DNA of 64,000 nt from positions 375,605 through 439,604 of the forward strand of contig JXCB02000002.1 of assembly GCA_000828075.3 (NCBI GenBank), read 5' to 3'. Positions 36,948-45,259 of the stretch are shown here, in pieces. Positions within the stretch are counted from its first letter, which is position 1. Every line of letters begins with the position of its first letter. Position numbers and translations under genes: made by a program. This DNA comes from Tolypothrix campylonemoides VB511288 (GTDB lineage Bacteria > Cyanobacteriota > Cyanobacteriia > Cyanobacteriales > Nostocaceae). Under the pieces are notes generated by a model. It saw nothing but the letters and a program-made list of their open reading frames with translations. It ran no database searches and had not been told where the DNA came from.

Positions 36948-37384
36948 GGGAGCATCCCAAAGCAAGCAAAAACCTTACTTACCCTCATCCCCTAACCCCT
37001 TCTCAAGAGCAGGGCTGTTTCATTCCCTCAAAGGCTCATAATGTCAAGGGTTAATGAAGTGCGATTGCCCGAAGGGCAGACGCCTGAAGGCGTATCACTC
37101 CTTATTTCCTGGATAAAAATTAAATTTTCTGGGTCAAAATATAGGTTTTCCATAACTTATGTCCCAAAAATCATCGCGCTTCGATATTGACAAATCCTCT
37201 CTCTTAACGAATGAAACAGCCCTGCTTCTCAAGAGCGGGATTCGGGGAATAAGAGTAGGACTTGACTCCCCTCTCCCCAATTGGGAGAGGGGTTGGGGAG
37301 CCAGTGCGTTGCGGAGGTTCCCTCCGTTGTAGCATCTGGCGTGGTGAGGGCAGAATGGCAAGTGTGTAAAATTGGGATGCTCCC
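36948..37384. mobile_element. Miniature transposable element (outer) with 8-bp target duplication
   Basis: A 437-base element with 13-base perfect terminal inverted repeats GGGAGCATCCCAA (36948-36960, complement at 37372-37384). It is flanked by GTCAATTT on both sides (36940-36947, 37385-37392), a direct 8-bp target duplication. No transposase is encoded, so it needs a helper in trans; 8-bp duplications fit families such as IS1595 or IS66, but the family is not proven. Without the second element inside it, it would be 211 bases. Confidence 0.9.
37010..37224. mobile_element. Miniature transposable element (inner) nested in the outer one
   Basis: A 215-base element with 16-base inverted repeats CAGGGCTGTTTCATTC (37010-37025, complement at 37209-37224) flanked by an 11-base direct repeat CTTCTCAAGAG (36999-37009 and 37225-37235). 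An 11-bp duplication is typical of some IS4-family elements (10-12 bp). It has no coding capacity. It inserted into the outer element, so its transposition is the later event or it was carried with it. Confidence 0.88.
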
Positions 37385-37874
37385 GTCAATTTCCAGCTTT
37401 GTATCAGTTCTTTCATCAGCAACCTAAAGATACTCTCATAGCCTCTTTAGCTGGAGAAGCTACTAATATACCAAGTTTTGCTCAGCGTCCTATTTTAGTA
37501 AGTAGCGAATATGCGATCGCCTACCATATCGGCTATTATCGTCTATTTCGTCAACGACTGGCTGATTTAATTCGCGCTCAATATAGCCCAAATTTAGCAG
37601 ATGTTCAGAATTTGATTCAAAAATATAAAGTTGATTTTTTCCTGTTAGAAAAAAGGGCATTTACAGCAGAATATATCGAACAAGATAGGTGGTTGCAGCA
37701 GTATCTATCTCTCAAACTACCAAATGATCCAATCGCAAAAATCACAAGGAAAGCTTTAGAGGGTTTACAGCAGGGTCAGATTCCAGCTTTATTAAAGGTT
37801 ACGCAAAATTGTACTGCTTTTGAGACAGAAGATTTGGTGGTGCTAGAAGCAAAATGTATCACCTAAAAAACTGG

Positions 37875-37918
37875 TTTACAAACTGTTGTTACTGTACCTC
37901 ATAGACCTGCAATACGCT
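37875..37918. repeat. 44-bp direct repeat, left copy
   Basis: Begins TTTACAAACTGTTGTTACTG and ends AATACGCT. It matches 39234-39277 with one mismatch (G versus A), in direct orientation 1359 bases apart. The methyltransferase gene 38100-38846 lies between the copies. Confidence 0.9.
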
Positions 37919-38099
37919 TTATAACTACCCTGTGTTTTTGGGAATATGTCGCTGGGTATATTTTTGACTGCTTGTTTTTTCTAACTCATCAAAAAATGGG
38001 CGAAGCGGGAGACATAAAGTTTCTATTTTGGAGATATCTATTTGGTTAAAATTATGTCAATATACGACTTATTAGCCCTAAACCCTAAAAATTAGTCAT

Positions 38100-38846
38100 A
38101 TGTCAGATATAACACTATTCAACCGAACAGAAGACGAACTCTTCCGTCCGAAAGAGTTCTTCAACCAGCAGTGGAAGACTTATCAGAAAGTGCTCAATAA
38201 CAATTACATGGGACACCGTGAAATTTACTCACATCTGCACGAGCTACTAGTAAACTACTTTCAAAAACCCTTTACAATGCTAGAACTTGGGTGCGGGGAT
38301 GCCAGTTTGACTTCTCAAGCTTTATTAAATACGCATATTGCCTCTTACAAGGGTATAGACTTATCCATACCCGCATTGGAGATTGCTAAACAAAACATAA
38401 CGATTGTTCAGTGTAACGCAACTTTTACCCAAGGCGATTTCTGTGAGCTAGTTGCTGAATTAGCACAAAGTCAACAAAATACATTTGATGCAATTTTTAT
38501 GTCTTTTGCTCTCCACCACCTCCATCTTGAGCAAAAAGACGACTTTATTGGTCAACTTAAGCCTCTGTTGACACCAGACGGTGTTTTTATTCTTATCGAT
38601 ATTGTTCGTCAAGAAGAAGAAGATCGAGAAACTTATATTAAACGATACCTGGAGGGTGTACAAAAACACTGGAGCCTACTGACTCCTGAAGAGTATTTGA
38701 TGGTCGAAAACCATATCACATCAAGCGATTTTCCTGAAACTCGATCAACTTTCCAAGAAATCTCCCAAAAACACGGTTTTACTAGGATTGATTGCCTCTA
38801 CCACGATCCGCTCGATACTACACAATTATTGTGCTTTTACCAATAA
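38100..38846 (+). CDS. Class I SAM-dependent methyltransferase
   Basis: A 248-residue Rossmann-fold methyltransferase. Motif I is FTMLELGCGDASLTSQAL near residue 62, the acidic motif II strand is YKGIDLSIPALEIA, and the later motif is FDAIFMSFALHHLHLEQKDDFIGQLKPLLTPDGVFILIDI. Substrate unknown; methyltransferases in glycan clusters often modify sugars. The gene is bracketed by a 44-bp direct repeat, which hints that it was inserted as a cassette or that the flank was duplicated. Confidence 0.85.
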   Translation: MSDITLFNRTEDELFRPKEFFNQQWKTYQKVLNNNYMGHREIYSHLHELLVNYFQKPFTMLELGCGDASLTSQALLNTHIASYKGIDLSIPALEIAKQNITIVQCNATFTQGDFCELVAELAQSQQNTFDAIFMSFALHHLHLEQKDDFIGQLKPLLTPDGVFILIDIVRQEEEDRETYIKRYLEGVQKHWSLLTPEEYLMVENHITSSDFPETRSTFQEISQKHGFTRIDCLYHDPLDTTQLLCFYQ

Positions 38847-39233
38847 AGCTGAGTATTGTCAAGACACAATGTAAATCCTGGTAACTGGCGCTTGTTACTT
38901 TGCAATCATGGACGCTTTTCCATCGCCAGGAGGACCGCACGCATTGTCTGCGATAAAAGTGATTAGGGGGGCGATCAGGGCAAACGCATCTAAATATAGA
39001 TGGCTGTATGGTGGTATTGTAGACGGAGCGCCTATGTCTGGTTCACTTTGACAGCGCTAGCATCATCACGATGATGAACAAGCAATGCGTAGTAGATGTC
39101 GCTGTAGGGTAGAGCAATGTGGTACTGTACTGAGGCATTCAGGCTCAAAATAAAAATCCCGCGCTGGTATCACCTTCAATGACTCTAGTAAGCTTAGGGA
39201 AAAGGGGTTTTTTCAGTGCGACGAATCCGAATC

Positions 39234-39277
39234 TTTACAAACTGTTGTTACTGTACCTCATAAACCTGCAATACGCT
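39234..39277. repeat. 44-bp direct repeat, right copy
   Basis: Identical to 37875-37918 except for one base. Located just before the 3' end of the GT39 gene. Confidence 0.9.
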
Positions 39278-39287
39278 GTATCTTGCT

Positions 39288-39321
39288 GATGTAGAGACGT
39301 AGCATTCTACGTCTCTACATC
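39288..39321. terminator. 15-bp stem palindrome at the 3' end of the GT39 gene
   Basis: GATGTAGAGACGTAG, a CATT loop and the exact complement. It ends 8 bases from the stop of the minus-strand GT39 gene. This palindrome type (AGACGTAG arms) is a dispersed repeat in Nostocales; here it could serve as a terminator-like 3' structure, though no T-run follows. Confidence 0.6.
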
Positions 39322-39328
39322 AACCATG

Positions 39329-41011
39329 CTAATTAAGAAGTTCTATTAAACTCACCTTTTGCACAGTACCGAGAACCCGATGAGGTTGAGATAAGTCAGC
39401 CGCCTGCTTGACAGAAACCCAAGCATAACCAGAAGTTGGCAGTTCAGAAACTTGCTGGACTCGCTTGCCGTGGTGAGGAGTGTAGAATTTGAGTAACACG
39501 TCAGTTTTGCCTCTTGTGTCCACAAAGTTGATAGGAGATGAGTGTAAAACTTGAGCAATTGCTGGCTGTTGAATAAAAGCTTTGATATCAGGGTTGTAGT
39601 CGCCTATCAAGCCACTGCTACCAGCCACAGCTAAAGATATCCAAGCAGGAACTAACCAACCCGCCAACCAGTAACGACTTGTGAGAAACTTTTTGCCAAA
39701 GTGGTAACGACCAATCCACACTAAAGGTAATATTAACCAACCTACTCCTGATGCCAATGCCAGGAGAGCGTACTTGCGAACTTCCGCATTACCCCAAACA
39801 GAAGCCACTATTCCTGCTACTAACAGTAAAACACCTAATATGCCAAAGGTATAACTCAGATTGCGAAGAAACCAAAAAGTAGGAAATTCCCCTTGTCTGC
39901 TTGTCCTTTTTGTCTGGTTGTCTGTTTGTCCCCGTATCCCTGCACTCAGCCAATTTAACCCGAAAGCAGCAAGCAAAGCAATGAATGGATACAGGGAAAG
40001 ACTGTAGTGAGATAAACGAGTGGAGAAAAGACTGAGTTCAGCAAACAAAATCACCGGATAGCCAACTAATATCAGTTGGTAGCGAGGAACCGGACGACGA
40101 ATGAGCAAAACTAAGCCTAAAAGACTCAAAAAAAACCAAGGAAAAGCTTTTACAGGTAGATTCCAGAAATAGAACTCTAACCCATTATTACCGCGTTCAC
40201 CAGACCCCAACTTAACAACAAAGTTAATTAATTGCCCAAAACTCGCATCACCGTATCGTAACCAGCTTAGCCACAGCCAGACAAAGGTGGGAATTAAACC
40301 TACGACAAACCCCAAATACAACATTGGGTTTGCAAGATGACGATGACGGCGATGCTCGTTTAGGAGATAGGGTAGCAAAGCTATCATTGGTAAAACAATC
40401 ATAAAGCTTCTGACTAAAAAGCCCAAGCCGAAACTCAAACCGGCTACAAAACACCAAGCAGAATGATATTTAGGATGTAATTCAGCTTTGAGTAAAGACC
40501 AAATCGCTAAAAGTACTAGGAAAATCATAGGCACATCTGGTGTGCCTAAACGACAGTATTGCAGCCAGAGAATTTCTACACTCAAAATTGCAGCAGCAAG
40601 CCAAGCAATCTTTTTCCCAAGGAGAATTTTGCCGATTTCGTATAGAAGTAGTACGCTTAGGATGCCAGTAATTATACTTGGCAATCGTCCACTTGCTTCA
40701 CTGATACCAAATAGCGTGTAGCTACTGGCAACTAACCAATAAGGACCAGGAGTTTTATGATGAGGAGTTGACCACGGATGTATCCAATCGCCCGTGTCTA
40801 TCATAAAGCGCGATCGCCAGGCATAAAGCCCTTCATCATGTGCCATCAGGCTACTCTCGCCAGAACTGAACAGCAATAAGGGGAGTATCCAAATTAACAA
40901 ACCTACATGAGGAAAGGCACGCAAAAACCCCGTAACACCCTTCATGGGATGCAGAAATTGTAGTTTATATAACATTGAATTGTGATTAGCCAAATTCTTC
41001 CTTTGGCTCAT
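39329..41011 (-). CDS. GT39-family (ArnT-like) glycosyltransferase
   Basis: A polytopic GT-C glycosyltransferase of about 560 residues. The first external loop carries the catalytic acidic pair in MAHDEGLYAWRSRFMIDTGDWIHPWSTPHHKTPGPYWLVA, the PMT/ArnT signature (DEGLYA, KTPGPYW), followed by FGISEASGRLPSIITG and about ten helices. Enzymes of this type move a sugar from a polyprenyl phosphate donor to lipid or protein in the periplasm. The start is uncertain; ATG codons at 41011 and 40976 (MLYKLQFLHPM) are both plausible and neither has a clear ribosome-binding site. Confidence 0.87.
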   Translation of the reverse strand: MSQRKNLANHNSMLYKLQFLHPMKGVTGFLRAFPHVGLLIWILPLLLFSSGESSLMAHDEGLYAWRSRFMIDTGDWIHPWSTPHHKTPGPYWLVASSYTLFGISEASGRLPSIITGILSVLLLYEIGKILLGKKIAWLAAAILSVEILWLQYCRLGTPDVPMIFLVLLAIWSLLKAELHPKYHSAWCFVAGLSFGLGFLVRSFMIVLPMIALLPYLLNEHRRHRHLANPMLYLGFVVGLIPTFVWLWLSWLRYGDASFGQLINFVVKLGSGERGNNGLEFYFWNLPVKAFPWFFLSLLGLVLLIRRPVPRYQLILVGYPVILFAELSLFSTRLSHYSLSLYPFIALLAAFGLNWLSAGIRGQTDNQTKRTSRQGEFPTFWFLRNLSYTFGILGVLLLVAGIVASVWGNAEVRKYALLALASGVGWLILPLVWIGRYHFGKKFLTSRYWLAGWLVPAWISLAVAGSSGLIGDYNPDIKAFIQQPAIAQVLHSSPINFVDTRGKTDVLLKFYTPHHGKRVQQVSELPTSGYAWVSVKQAADLSQPHRVLGTVQKVSLIELLN

Positions 41012-41121
41012 TATATTTTTGTGTCTATTCTTAGAATACGTATGGTGGTAGATCAATTGTTTCCGCCAAACGGTACCTAAATTGACAAAATTTTGGAAAA
41101 ACTTGTTCTCAACAGACTTTT

Positions 41122-41769
41122 ATGCCGCTTAGACCAGAGGAACGTATTAAGCTAGATGATACAGACGACAAGCTGTTTTATGATTATCCCCGCTTCGTCA
41201 CTCATGTGGACGAAGGTTTTATTCAACAGCTGACAGATTTATACCGCGATCGCCTCAAACCCAACACCCGCATTTTAGACATGATGAGCAGTTGGGTTTC
41301 GCATCTCCCCAAAGATATATCTTTTGCTCATGTTGAGGGACACGGACTGAACGCCGAGGAATTGGCACGAAACCCGCAATTAAATCATTACTTTGTCCAA
41401 AATCTCAACGAAAATCCTCAGCTACCCCTAAAAGACCAGGATTTTGATGCGGTTCTCAACTGCGTTTCAGTGCAGTATTTACAATATCCAGAAGCAGTAT
41501 TTTCAGAAATTCACCGCATCCTCAAGCCTGGTGGTGTGGCAATTTTCAGCTTTTCTAACCGAATGTTTTTTCAGAAAGCGATTCAAGCGTGGCGAGAGGG
41601 TACAGAAGCCAGTAGAGTTGAATTGGTAAAAGGCTATTTCTCTGCTGTTCCAGGTTTCACGTCTCCAGAAGTAATTGCTCGTGTGTCAACTCTTCCCAAT
41701 TTCTTACAGTGGATGGGTGTCACGGGAGGAGATCCGTTCTATGCTGTCATTGCTTACCGTAGTAATTAG
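41122..41769 (+). CDS. SAM-dependent methyltransferase with divergent motif I
   Basis: A 215-residue protein of the methyltransferase type 11 fold. The later motifs are clear: DFDAVLNCVSVQYLQYPEAVFSEIHRILKPGGVAIFSFSNRMFF. Motif I, normally DxGxGxG, reads ILDMMSSWVSHLP here, with the glycines missing, a trait I associate with a cyanobacterial and plant subgroup. The acidic strand is HVEGHGLNAEELARN. Either SAM binding is altered or the subgroup has its own loop. The start ATG is at 41122. Confidence 0.8.
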   Translation: MPLRPEERIKLDDTDDKLFYDYPRFVTHVDEGFIQQLTDLYRDRLKPNTRILDMMSSWVSHLPKDISFAHVEGHGLNAEELARNPQLNHYFVQNLNENPQLPLKDQDFDAVLNCVSVQYLQYPEAVFSEIHRILKPGGVAIFSFSNRMFFQKAIQAWREGTEASRVELVKGYFSAVPGFTSPEVIARVSTLPNFLQWMGVTGGDPFYAVIAYRSN

Positions 41770-41858
41770 TCATCGTTATCAAAAACTTCGTCTGATTACA
41801 AGCCAAAAGCAGCATCGATAAATTTCCACCGAATGTCAAGCAAAACAAGGAGGCAAAC

Positions 41859-42389
41859 ATGAACTTCCCGCGCGCCCGTAGAATTTTTGCAGCTTTGTTG
41901 TTATGTTTATTACTATTTACAACAGCATGCGCTCCGAAAACACCCACTCGTTTTGACCAGGCGCAACAAGAAAGTAGCCAACAAAGAAGCGGTCAAGCGG
42001 TTGCTAAAGATGCAACCCAAGGTGGCGAATTTAACAAATTCTTCCCAAGTGCTCAAGCTGGCTACCAGCGCGTATTTACTCAAGAGAAAAAAGGCTTTGC
42101 TGAAGCGAAGTTGAAAAAAGACGGTAAAGACCTTGCTGTTATTTCCGTTAATGATACACAAGCAGTCAAAGGGAGCGCTAACCCAGCGGCAAAATTCGTA
42201 AACAGTTCAAAGACAATAGCGGGATATCCAGCTGTTAGCCAAGGGACGACTGGCACTGCTATTTTAGTTGGCAATCGCTATCAGGTGAAAGTGCAATCTC
42301 GTGATCCGTCATTTACAGAGGCTGAACGGGAAGCTTGGTTACAGAAATTTAACCTTGATGGTTTGACGCGGCTAGCTAAAGCCCAATAA
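41859..42389 (+). CDS. Lipoprotein of unknown function
   Basis: A 176-residue exported protein with a lipoprotein signal peptide (MNFPRARRIFAALLLCLLLF, lipobox FTTAC). The mature part starts with a Gln/Ser-rich linker, then an alpha-beta domain (FNKFFPSAQAGYQRVFTQEKKGFAEAKLKKDGKDLAVISVND, then VGNRYQVKVQSRDPSFTEAEREAWLQKFNLDGL). It looks like a small ligand-binding or assembly lipoprotein conserved in cyanobacteria, but I do not recognise it. A good ribosome-binding site (AAGGAGGCAAAC) precedes the ATG. The next gene follows after 67 bases on the same strand. Confidence 0.75.
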   Translation: MNFPRARRIFAALLLCLLLFTTACAPKTPTRFDQAQQESSQQRSGQAVAKDATQGGEFNKFFPSAQAGYQRVFTQEKKGFAEAKLKKDGKDLAVISVNDTQAVKGSANPAAKFVNSSKTIAGYPAVSQGTTGTAILVGNRYQVKVQSRDPSFTEAEREAWLQKFNLDGLTRLAKAQ

Positions 42390-42456
42390 CAAAAAAGACA
42401 ATTAGCAATTTGGCAAGTGGAATCCTGAGTAACCAGAAAACAATTAGGAGTTTATT

Positions 42457-43344
42457 GTGAGCAAACCAATTCAACAATTGGTTGATGAACTACCAACCAA
42501 CAACTTGACCGTTTCTGCATTGCGATCGCTCGATTTTGTCGCTCCTGGTGAGTGGCAAAACGTGGTAGGCTTTGTCAACACCATCAAAACTGTGACTGGT
42601 GAAACCGACGAAGACCTGATTCAGCAAATTGGGGAACGCGCGATTTATCTCTACAACGACCGTTCTCAGGGATATCAACGCGCCATGTGGCTCTATCAAA
42701 CTGTTGATAGCACAGATAAAGCACTTGGTGCAGCCGCTTTAGCGAACAAAGTGGGTGAGAAAATTCCCCTTTTAGGTTTTTTAAACCGAGTCACACCCAA
42801 AGCTGAAAAAGCCCAAACCATCGACTTGTCCCTGAAATTAGTTGCTGAGTTAGTAGCCTTCTGCCAAATTAACGGTATTCCCGGAGACAGCATTGGGGAT
42901 TTTGTCGCGTCTTTGGGTGAATACAGCGGTGAGTCGTTCATGCGTATGGCTGCATTAGTTTGCTTTGATGGTTTGATACCCCTAGGTCCGGACTTCATCA
43001 GTACCGCACTCTCTAGAATTAATCAGACAAGTCCTCAGGAGTTAGAGCAAAACTCGACTTTTCAGAATATTAGCCAAGACATTCCAGGTAACAATTCCGG
43101 TAGCAAACTCAACTTTATCGGTGAAAGCTTCAACTCAGTGAGTGGTTGGATGAGTGGTCTAGTTGCCTCCAAGGGTTTAACGCCACAAAAGGTAGCCAAC
43201 AACTTGCAAAACTTTATCGACTTTGCAGATGACAAGTTAGACTACCTTGCCGCGTTCCTGGATGTATCAACGAATTACTACGAACATACTGGCACGCAAA
43301 CCTTAGCACGTCGCTTGATTGAGCGAGCTTCCGCTGAAATTTAA
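42457..43344 (+). CDS. Conserved hypothetical helical protein
   Basis: A 295-residue, mostly helical, soluble protein starting at GTG (MSKPIQQLVDELPTNNLTVS) with TTAGGAGTTTATT before it. Recognisable stretches: DEDLIQQIGERAIYLYNDRSQGYQRAMWLYQTVDSTDKALGAAALANKVGEKI and NLQNFIDFADDKLDYLAAFLDVSTNYYEHTG. I do not recognise a domain. It may be co-transcribed with the upstream lipoprotein gene. Confidence 0.7.
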   Translation: MSKPIQQLVDELPTNNLTVSALRSLDFVAPGEWQNVVGFVNTIKTVTGETDEDLIQQIGERAIYLYNDRSQGYQRAMWLYQTVDSTDKALGAAALANKVGEKIPLLGFLNRVTPKAEKAQTIDLSLKLVAELVAFCQINGIPGDSIGDFVASLGEYSGESFMRMAALVCFDGLIPLGPDFISTALSRINQTSPQELEQNSTFQNISQDIPGNNSGSKLNFIGESFNSVSGWMSGLVASKGLTPQKVANNLQNFIDFADDKLDYLAAFLDVSTNYYEHTGTQTLARRLIERASAEI

Positions 43345-43629
43345 CTGAATCGCTTTATAAGTAATTGGTAATACTTTATATTACCAATTACCTATTACCA
43401 AATAATTATAAAAAAATATACTTCTAAAGAGGTAATTATAGCCGTTGTCATCCTGATGAAGCATTCTGCTACAGGATGCGGTTCCTTAATTCTTCACTAT
43501 ATTCCACCCAATTGAAAAACGAGCGGGTAACTATTCCAGCCTTCATACGCAAATCAACCTAATGGGTGGTTTTATAACCCAGAGAAGTTACGTATATTAA
43601 GGCAGGTGATGTGCTTGTTCTTTTTCCGT
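43345..43629. other. Intergenic region
   Basis: No gene recognised in this AT-rich spacer. A small palindromic run TAATACTTTATATTACCAAT near 43366-43388 is the only local structure apart from the terminator at its end. Confidence 0.35.
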
Positions 43630-43654
43630 AAAAGCACGGCATTGCCGTGCTTTT
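43630..43654. terminator. Bidirectional terminator
   Basis: AAAAGCACGGC-ATT-GCCGTGCTTTT is a perfect 11-bp stem with A-run and T-run on either side. It sits between the plus-strand gene ending at 43344 and the minus-strand gene ending at 43656, and can stop transcription in both directions. Confidence 0.85.
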
Positions 43655-43655
43655 C

Positions 43656-44420
43656 TTACCTCGGCAAATTGACTTCCTTTACAGTGGCAGACAGGAAAGG
43701 TTCAAAGCGTTGAAAATTTTCCAGTTTCTGGAACTGAGCCGTCTGCGAACCTGGATCAAAGGCAGTGGTTATGACATAAAGTGCTTTACCATCAAAGGCA
43801 ACATAACCAAGATGCTGCTCTTGGATTCCACCGTTTTGCTGAATTCCTAAAAACCGATAGCGGATTCCTTGAAGTTTACCAACTGATAGCTGTTGTGGAG
43901 ACTGTGCCGAGAAAACAATGCGATCGCCATACACACCCCGACGGTCTTTCTCCAAAATATTGTAATGCTCAGCAACCCAAAGTTTCAGTGCAGTTGCTAA
44001 CTGGTTTTGGTAGTTGGGTTTTTGGTAATTCACGTTTGAACTTGATGGAATACCAGCTTTTGCCAACATCTGTTGAAAATTTGTTTGCTTCTCCAGAGGG
44101 TAAACTCCTATTTCAACCGTACCCAAAATATTTTTATTTGATGACACGCACAACAGAGGAGCATTTCCATCACAAGCAGCAACTTGCCAGCCAGCAGGGG
44201 CAGATGTTTTTCCTAAGATACTCTTCCAGATATTTCCTTGATTTGGTTGAGAGTTGCTAGATGTGGTTTGAGGCTGCTTTTGAGCAGCATTGGCTTGTTC
44301 TGGAGACGGCTGTGATTGGTTATTTGAAGACAAGTAGGGGAGAGCGTATTTTACAAATCCCAGCGGTGTGAACACCACCAGCAAAACAACACCAAGGAAC
44401 ACGTGATACAGTCGTAACAT
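43656..44420 (-). CDS. Hypothetical membrane-anchored protein
   Basis: A 254-residue protein with one N-terminal membrane helix (YHVFLGVVLLVVFTPLGFVK), a Gln/Ser/Pro-rich linker (about 32-65) and an exported alpha-beta domain (APAGWQVAACDGNAPLLCVSS, GTVEIGVYPLEKQTNFQQML, GKLQGIRYRFLGIQQNGGIQ, YVAFDGKALYVITTAFDPGS). The two cysteines in the domain could form a disulphide. Looks like a conserved cyanobacterial unknown. It faces the previous gene across a bidirectional terminator. Confidence 0.7.
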   Translation of the reverse strand: MLRLYHVFLGVVLLVVFTPLGFVKYALPYLSSNNQSQPSPEQANAAQKQPQTTSSNSQPNQGNIWKSILGKTSAPAGWQVAACDGNAPLLCVSSNKNILGTVEIGVYPLEKQTNFQQMLAKAGIPSSSNVNYQKPNYQNQLATALKLWVAEHYNILEKDRRGVYGDRIVFSAQSPQQLSVGKLQGIRYRFLGIQQNGGIQEQHLGYVAFDGKALYVITTAFDPGSQTAQFQKLENFQRFEPFLSATVKEVNLPR

Positions 44421-44714
44421 TTTTGTATATTGTGCGTGAGATAGCAGATAGTATCTAGAAAAGTTGTTGATATAGCATTCCTACCTGAGTTGTGAACAGG
44501 ACTTTTTTATGGAACCACAGAGGCGCAGAGAACGCAGAGGAAGAGGAAACAGAGAATGTTCATAAATCATTTAGGTTTGCTATATGTTGTGAAGAAAGTT
44601 TCTTCTCCAGCTTGTATGTCAAGATACTACTATACCGATACAACTTACATCCCAAGTCAAGAAGTTTCCGGAAATGTCATAGACAGATAATTAACCTCTG
44701 AGAGAAATTTAAAA
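44421..44714. other. Intergenic region with dispersed CAGAG repeat
   Basis: Contains ACCACAGAGGCGCAGAGAAC followed by GCAGAGGAAG at about 44514-44545. This is the common cyanobacterial intergenic repeat (ccacagaggcgcagagg); an inverted relative occurs at 62633-62666 before hypC. No gene seen. Confidence 0.55.
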
Positions 44715-45185
44715 CTACTTTTCAGTCTCTCTGATAATTGCAGTTATTTCTTCAAAAACCAAATCAGCAGAATGTTGGACAACAGGACTTAATTCCAGTC
44801 CAAAATCAAGATTTTCTGCTTCAATTAAATAAACCGTCACCTCTTCGGGAAAATCTTCTTTAAAAATTTTCTGACCTGCGGCTAAAGCATGATCCCAACG
44901 AAAATTATGCAAATTATAACTTGGTTCTGGTAGGGCTTCCAGTTCTAAACCAGGAACTTTAAAAACAGCGCCTGGTTCAGAACCTGTTGAACTGGCATCA
45001 ATAATGATTAACTTTTGGGTGCCTCTTGCTTGAAACATCACTTCCATCCCTGCGGTACCACAGTCATAAACTCGCACATGAGGATGAGGATGTTGGGCGA
45101 GATATTGTTGTAGGCGTTGGGCAATTATCACACCTACAGCGTCGTCACTACGGTTGAGATTTCCGCAACCAATAATTGTAAGCAT
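44715..45185 (-). CDS. hupW: Hydrogenase maturation endopeptidase (HupW/HoxW type)
   Basis: A 156-residue nickel-dependent aspartic-type protease that trims the C-terminus of the [NiFe] hydrogenase large subunit after metal insertion. Motifs: GCGNLNRSDDAVGVIIAQRL with the metal-ligand acid, YDCGTAGMEVMFQ, IIDASSTGSEPG and the histidine region HNFRWDHALAAG. Because the window encodes the uptake hydrogenase HupSL, the HupW assignment is more likely than HoxW, but the bidirectional hydrogenase could lie elsewhere. It is 8 kb away from hupL, separated by accessory genes. Confidence 0.85.
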   Translation of the reverse strand: MLTIIGCGNLNRSDDAVGVIIAQRLQQYLAQHPHPHVRVYDCGTAGMEVMFQARGTQKLIIIDASSTGSEPGAVFKVPGLELEALPEPSYNLHNFRWDHALAAGQKIFKEDFPEEVTVYLIEAENLDFGLELSPVVQHSADLVFEEITAIIRETEK

Positions 45186-45259
45186 TTTAGAACTTATGGC
45201 TAATCGTTAAAAATGGCATTTTATATTACACTACCAAAGACGCAAAAAAACTATATTTT

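Larger units (their letters stand above)
35688..37866 (+). pseudogene. GT-C-like membrane protein gene disrupted by a nested miniature transposon
   Basis: Two frames encode the halves of one protein. The first half (35688-36947, 420 codons) has about ten membrane helices and an early loop with VIQDDARQHIF, the acidic pair expected in the first external loop of GT-C glycosyltransferases. The second half (37393-37866, 157 residues) is a soluble domain with LVSSEYAIAYHIGYYRLFRQ. The insertion at 36948-37392 ends the first half after 15 foreign codons. Deleting the element plus one 8-base GTCAATTT duplication joins GQF with PALYQFF in frame and gives a 577-residue protein. The rest of the gene has no other defect, so the disruption looks recent. 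The function of the intact protein would be sugar transfer outside the membrane, by resemblance only. Confidence 0.88.
38847..39328. other. Intergenic region between methyltransferase and GT39 gene
   Basis: 482 bases with no supported gene. It contains the right copy of the 44-bp direct repeat (39234-39277) and a long palindrome (39288-39321). A short inverted repeat GCATCATCAC-GATGATG is near 39060. Confidence 0.5.
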
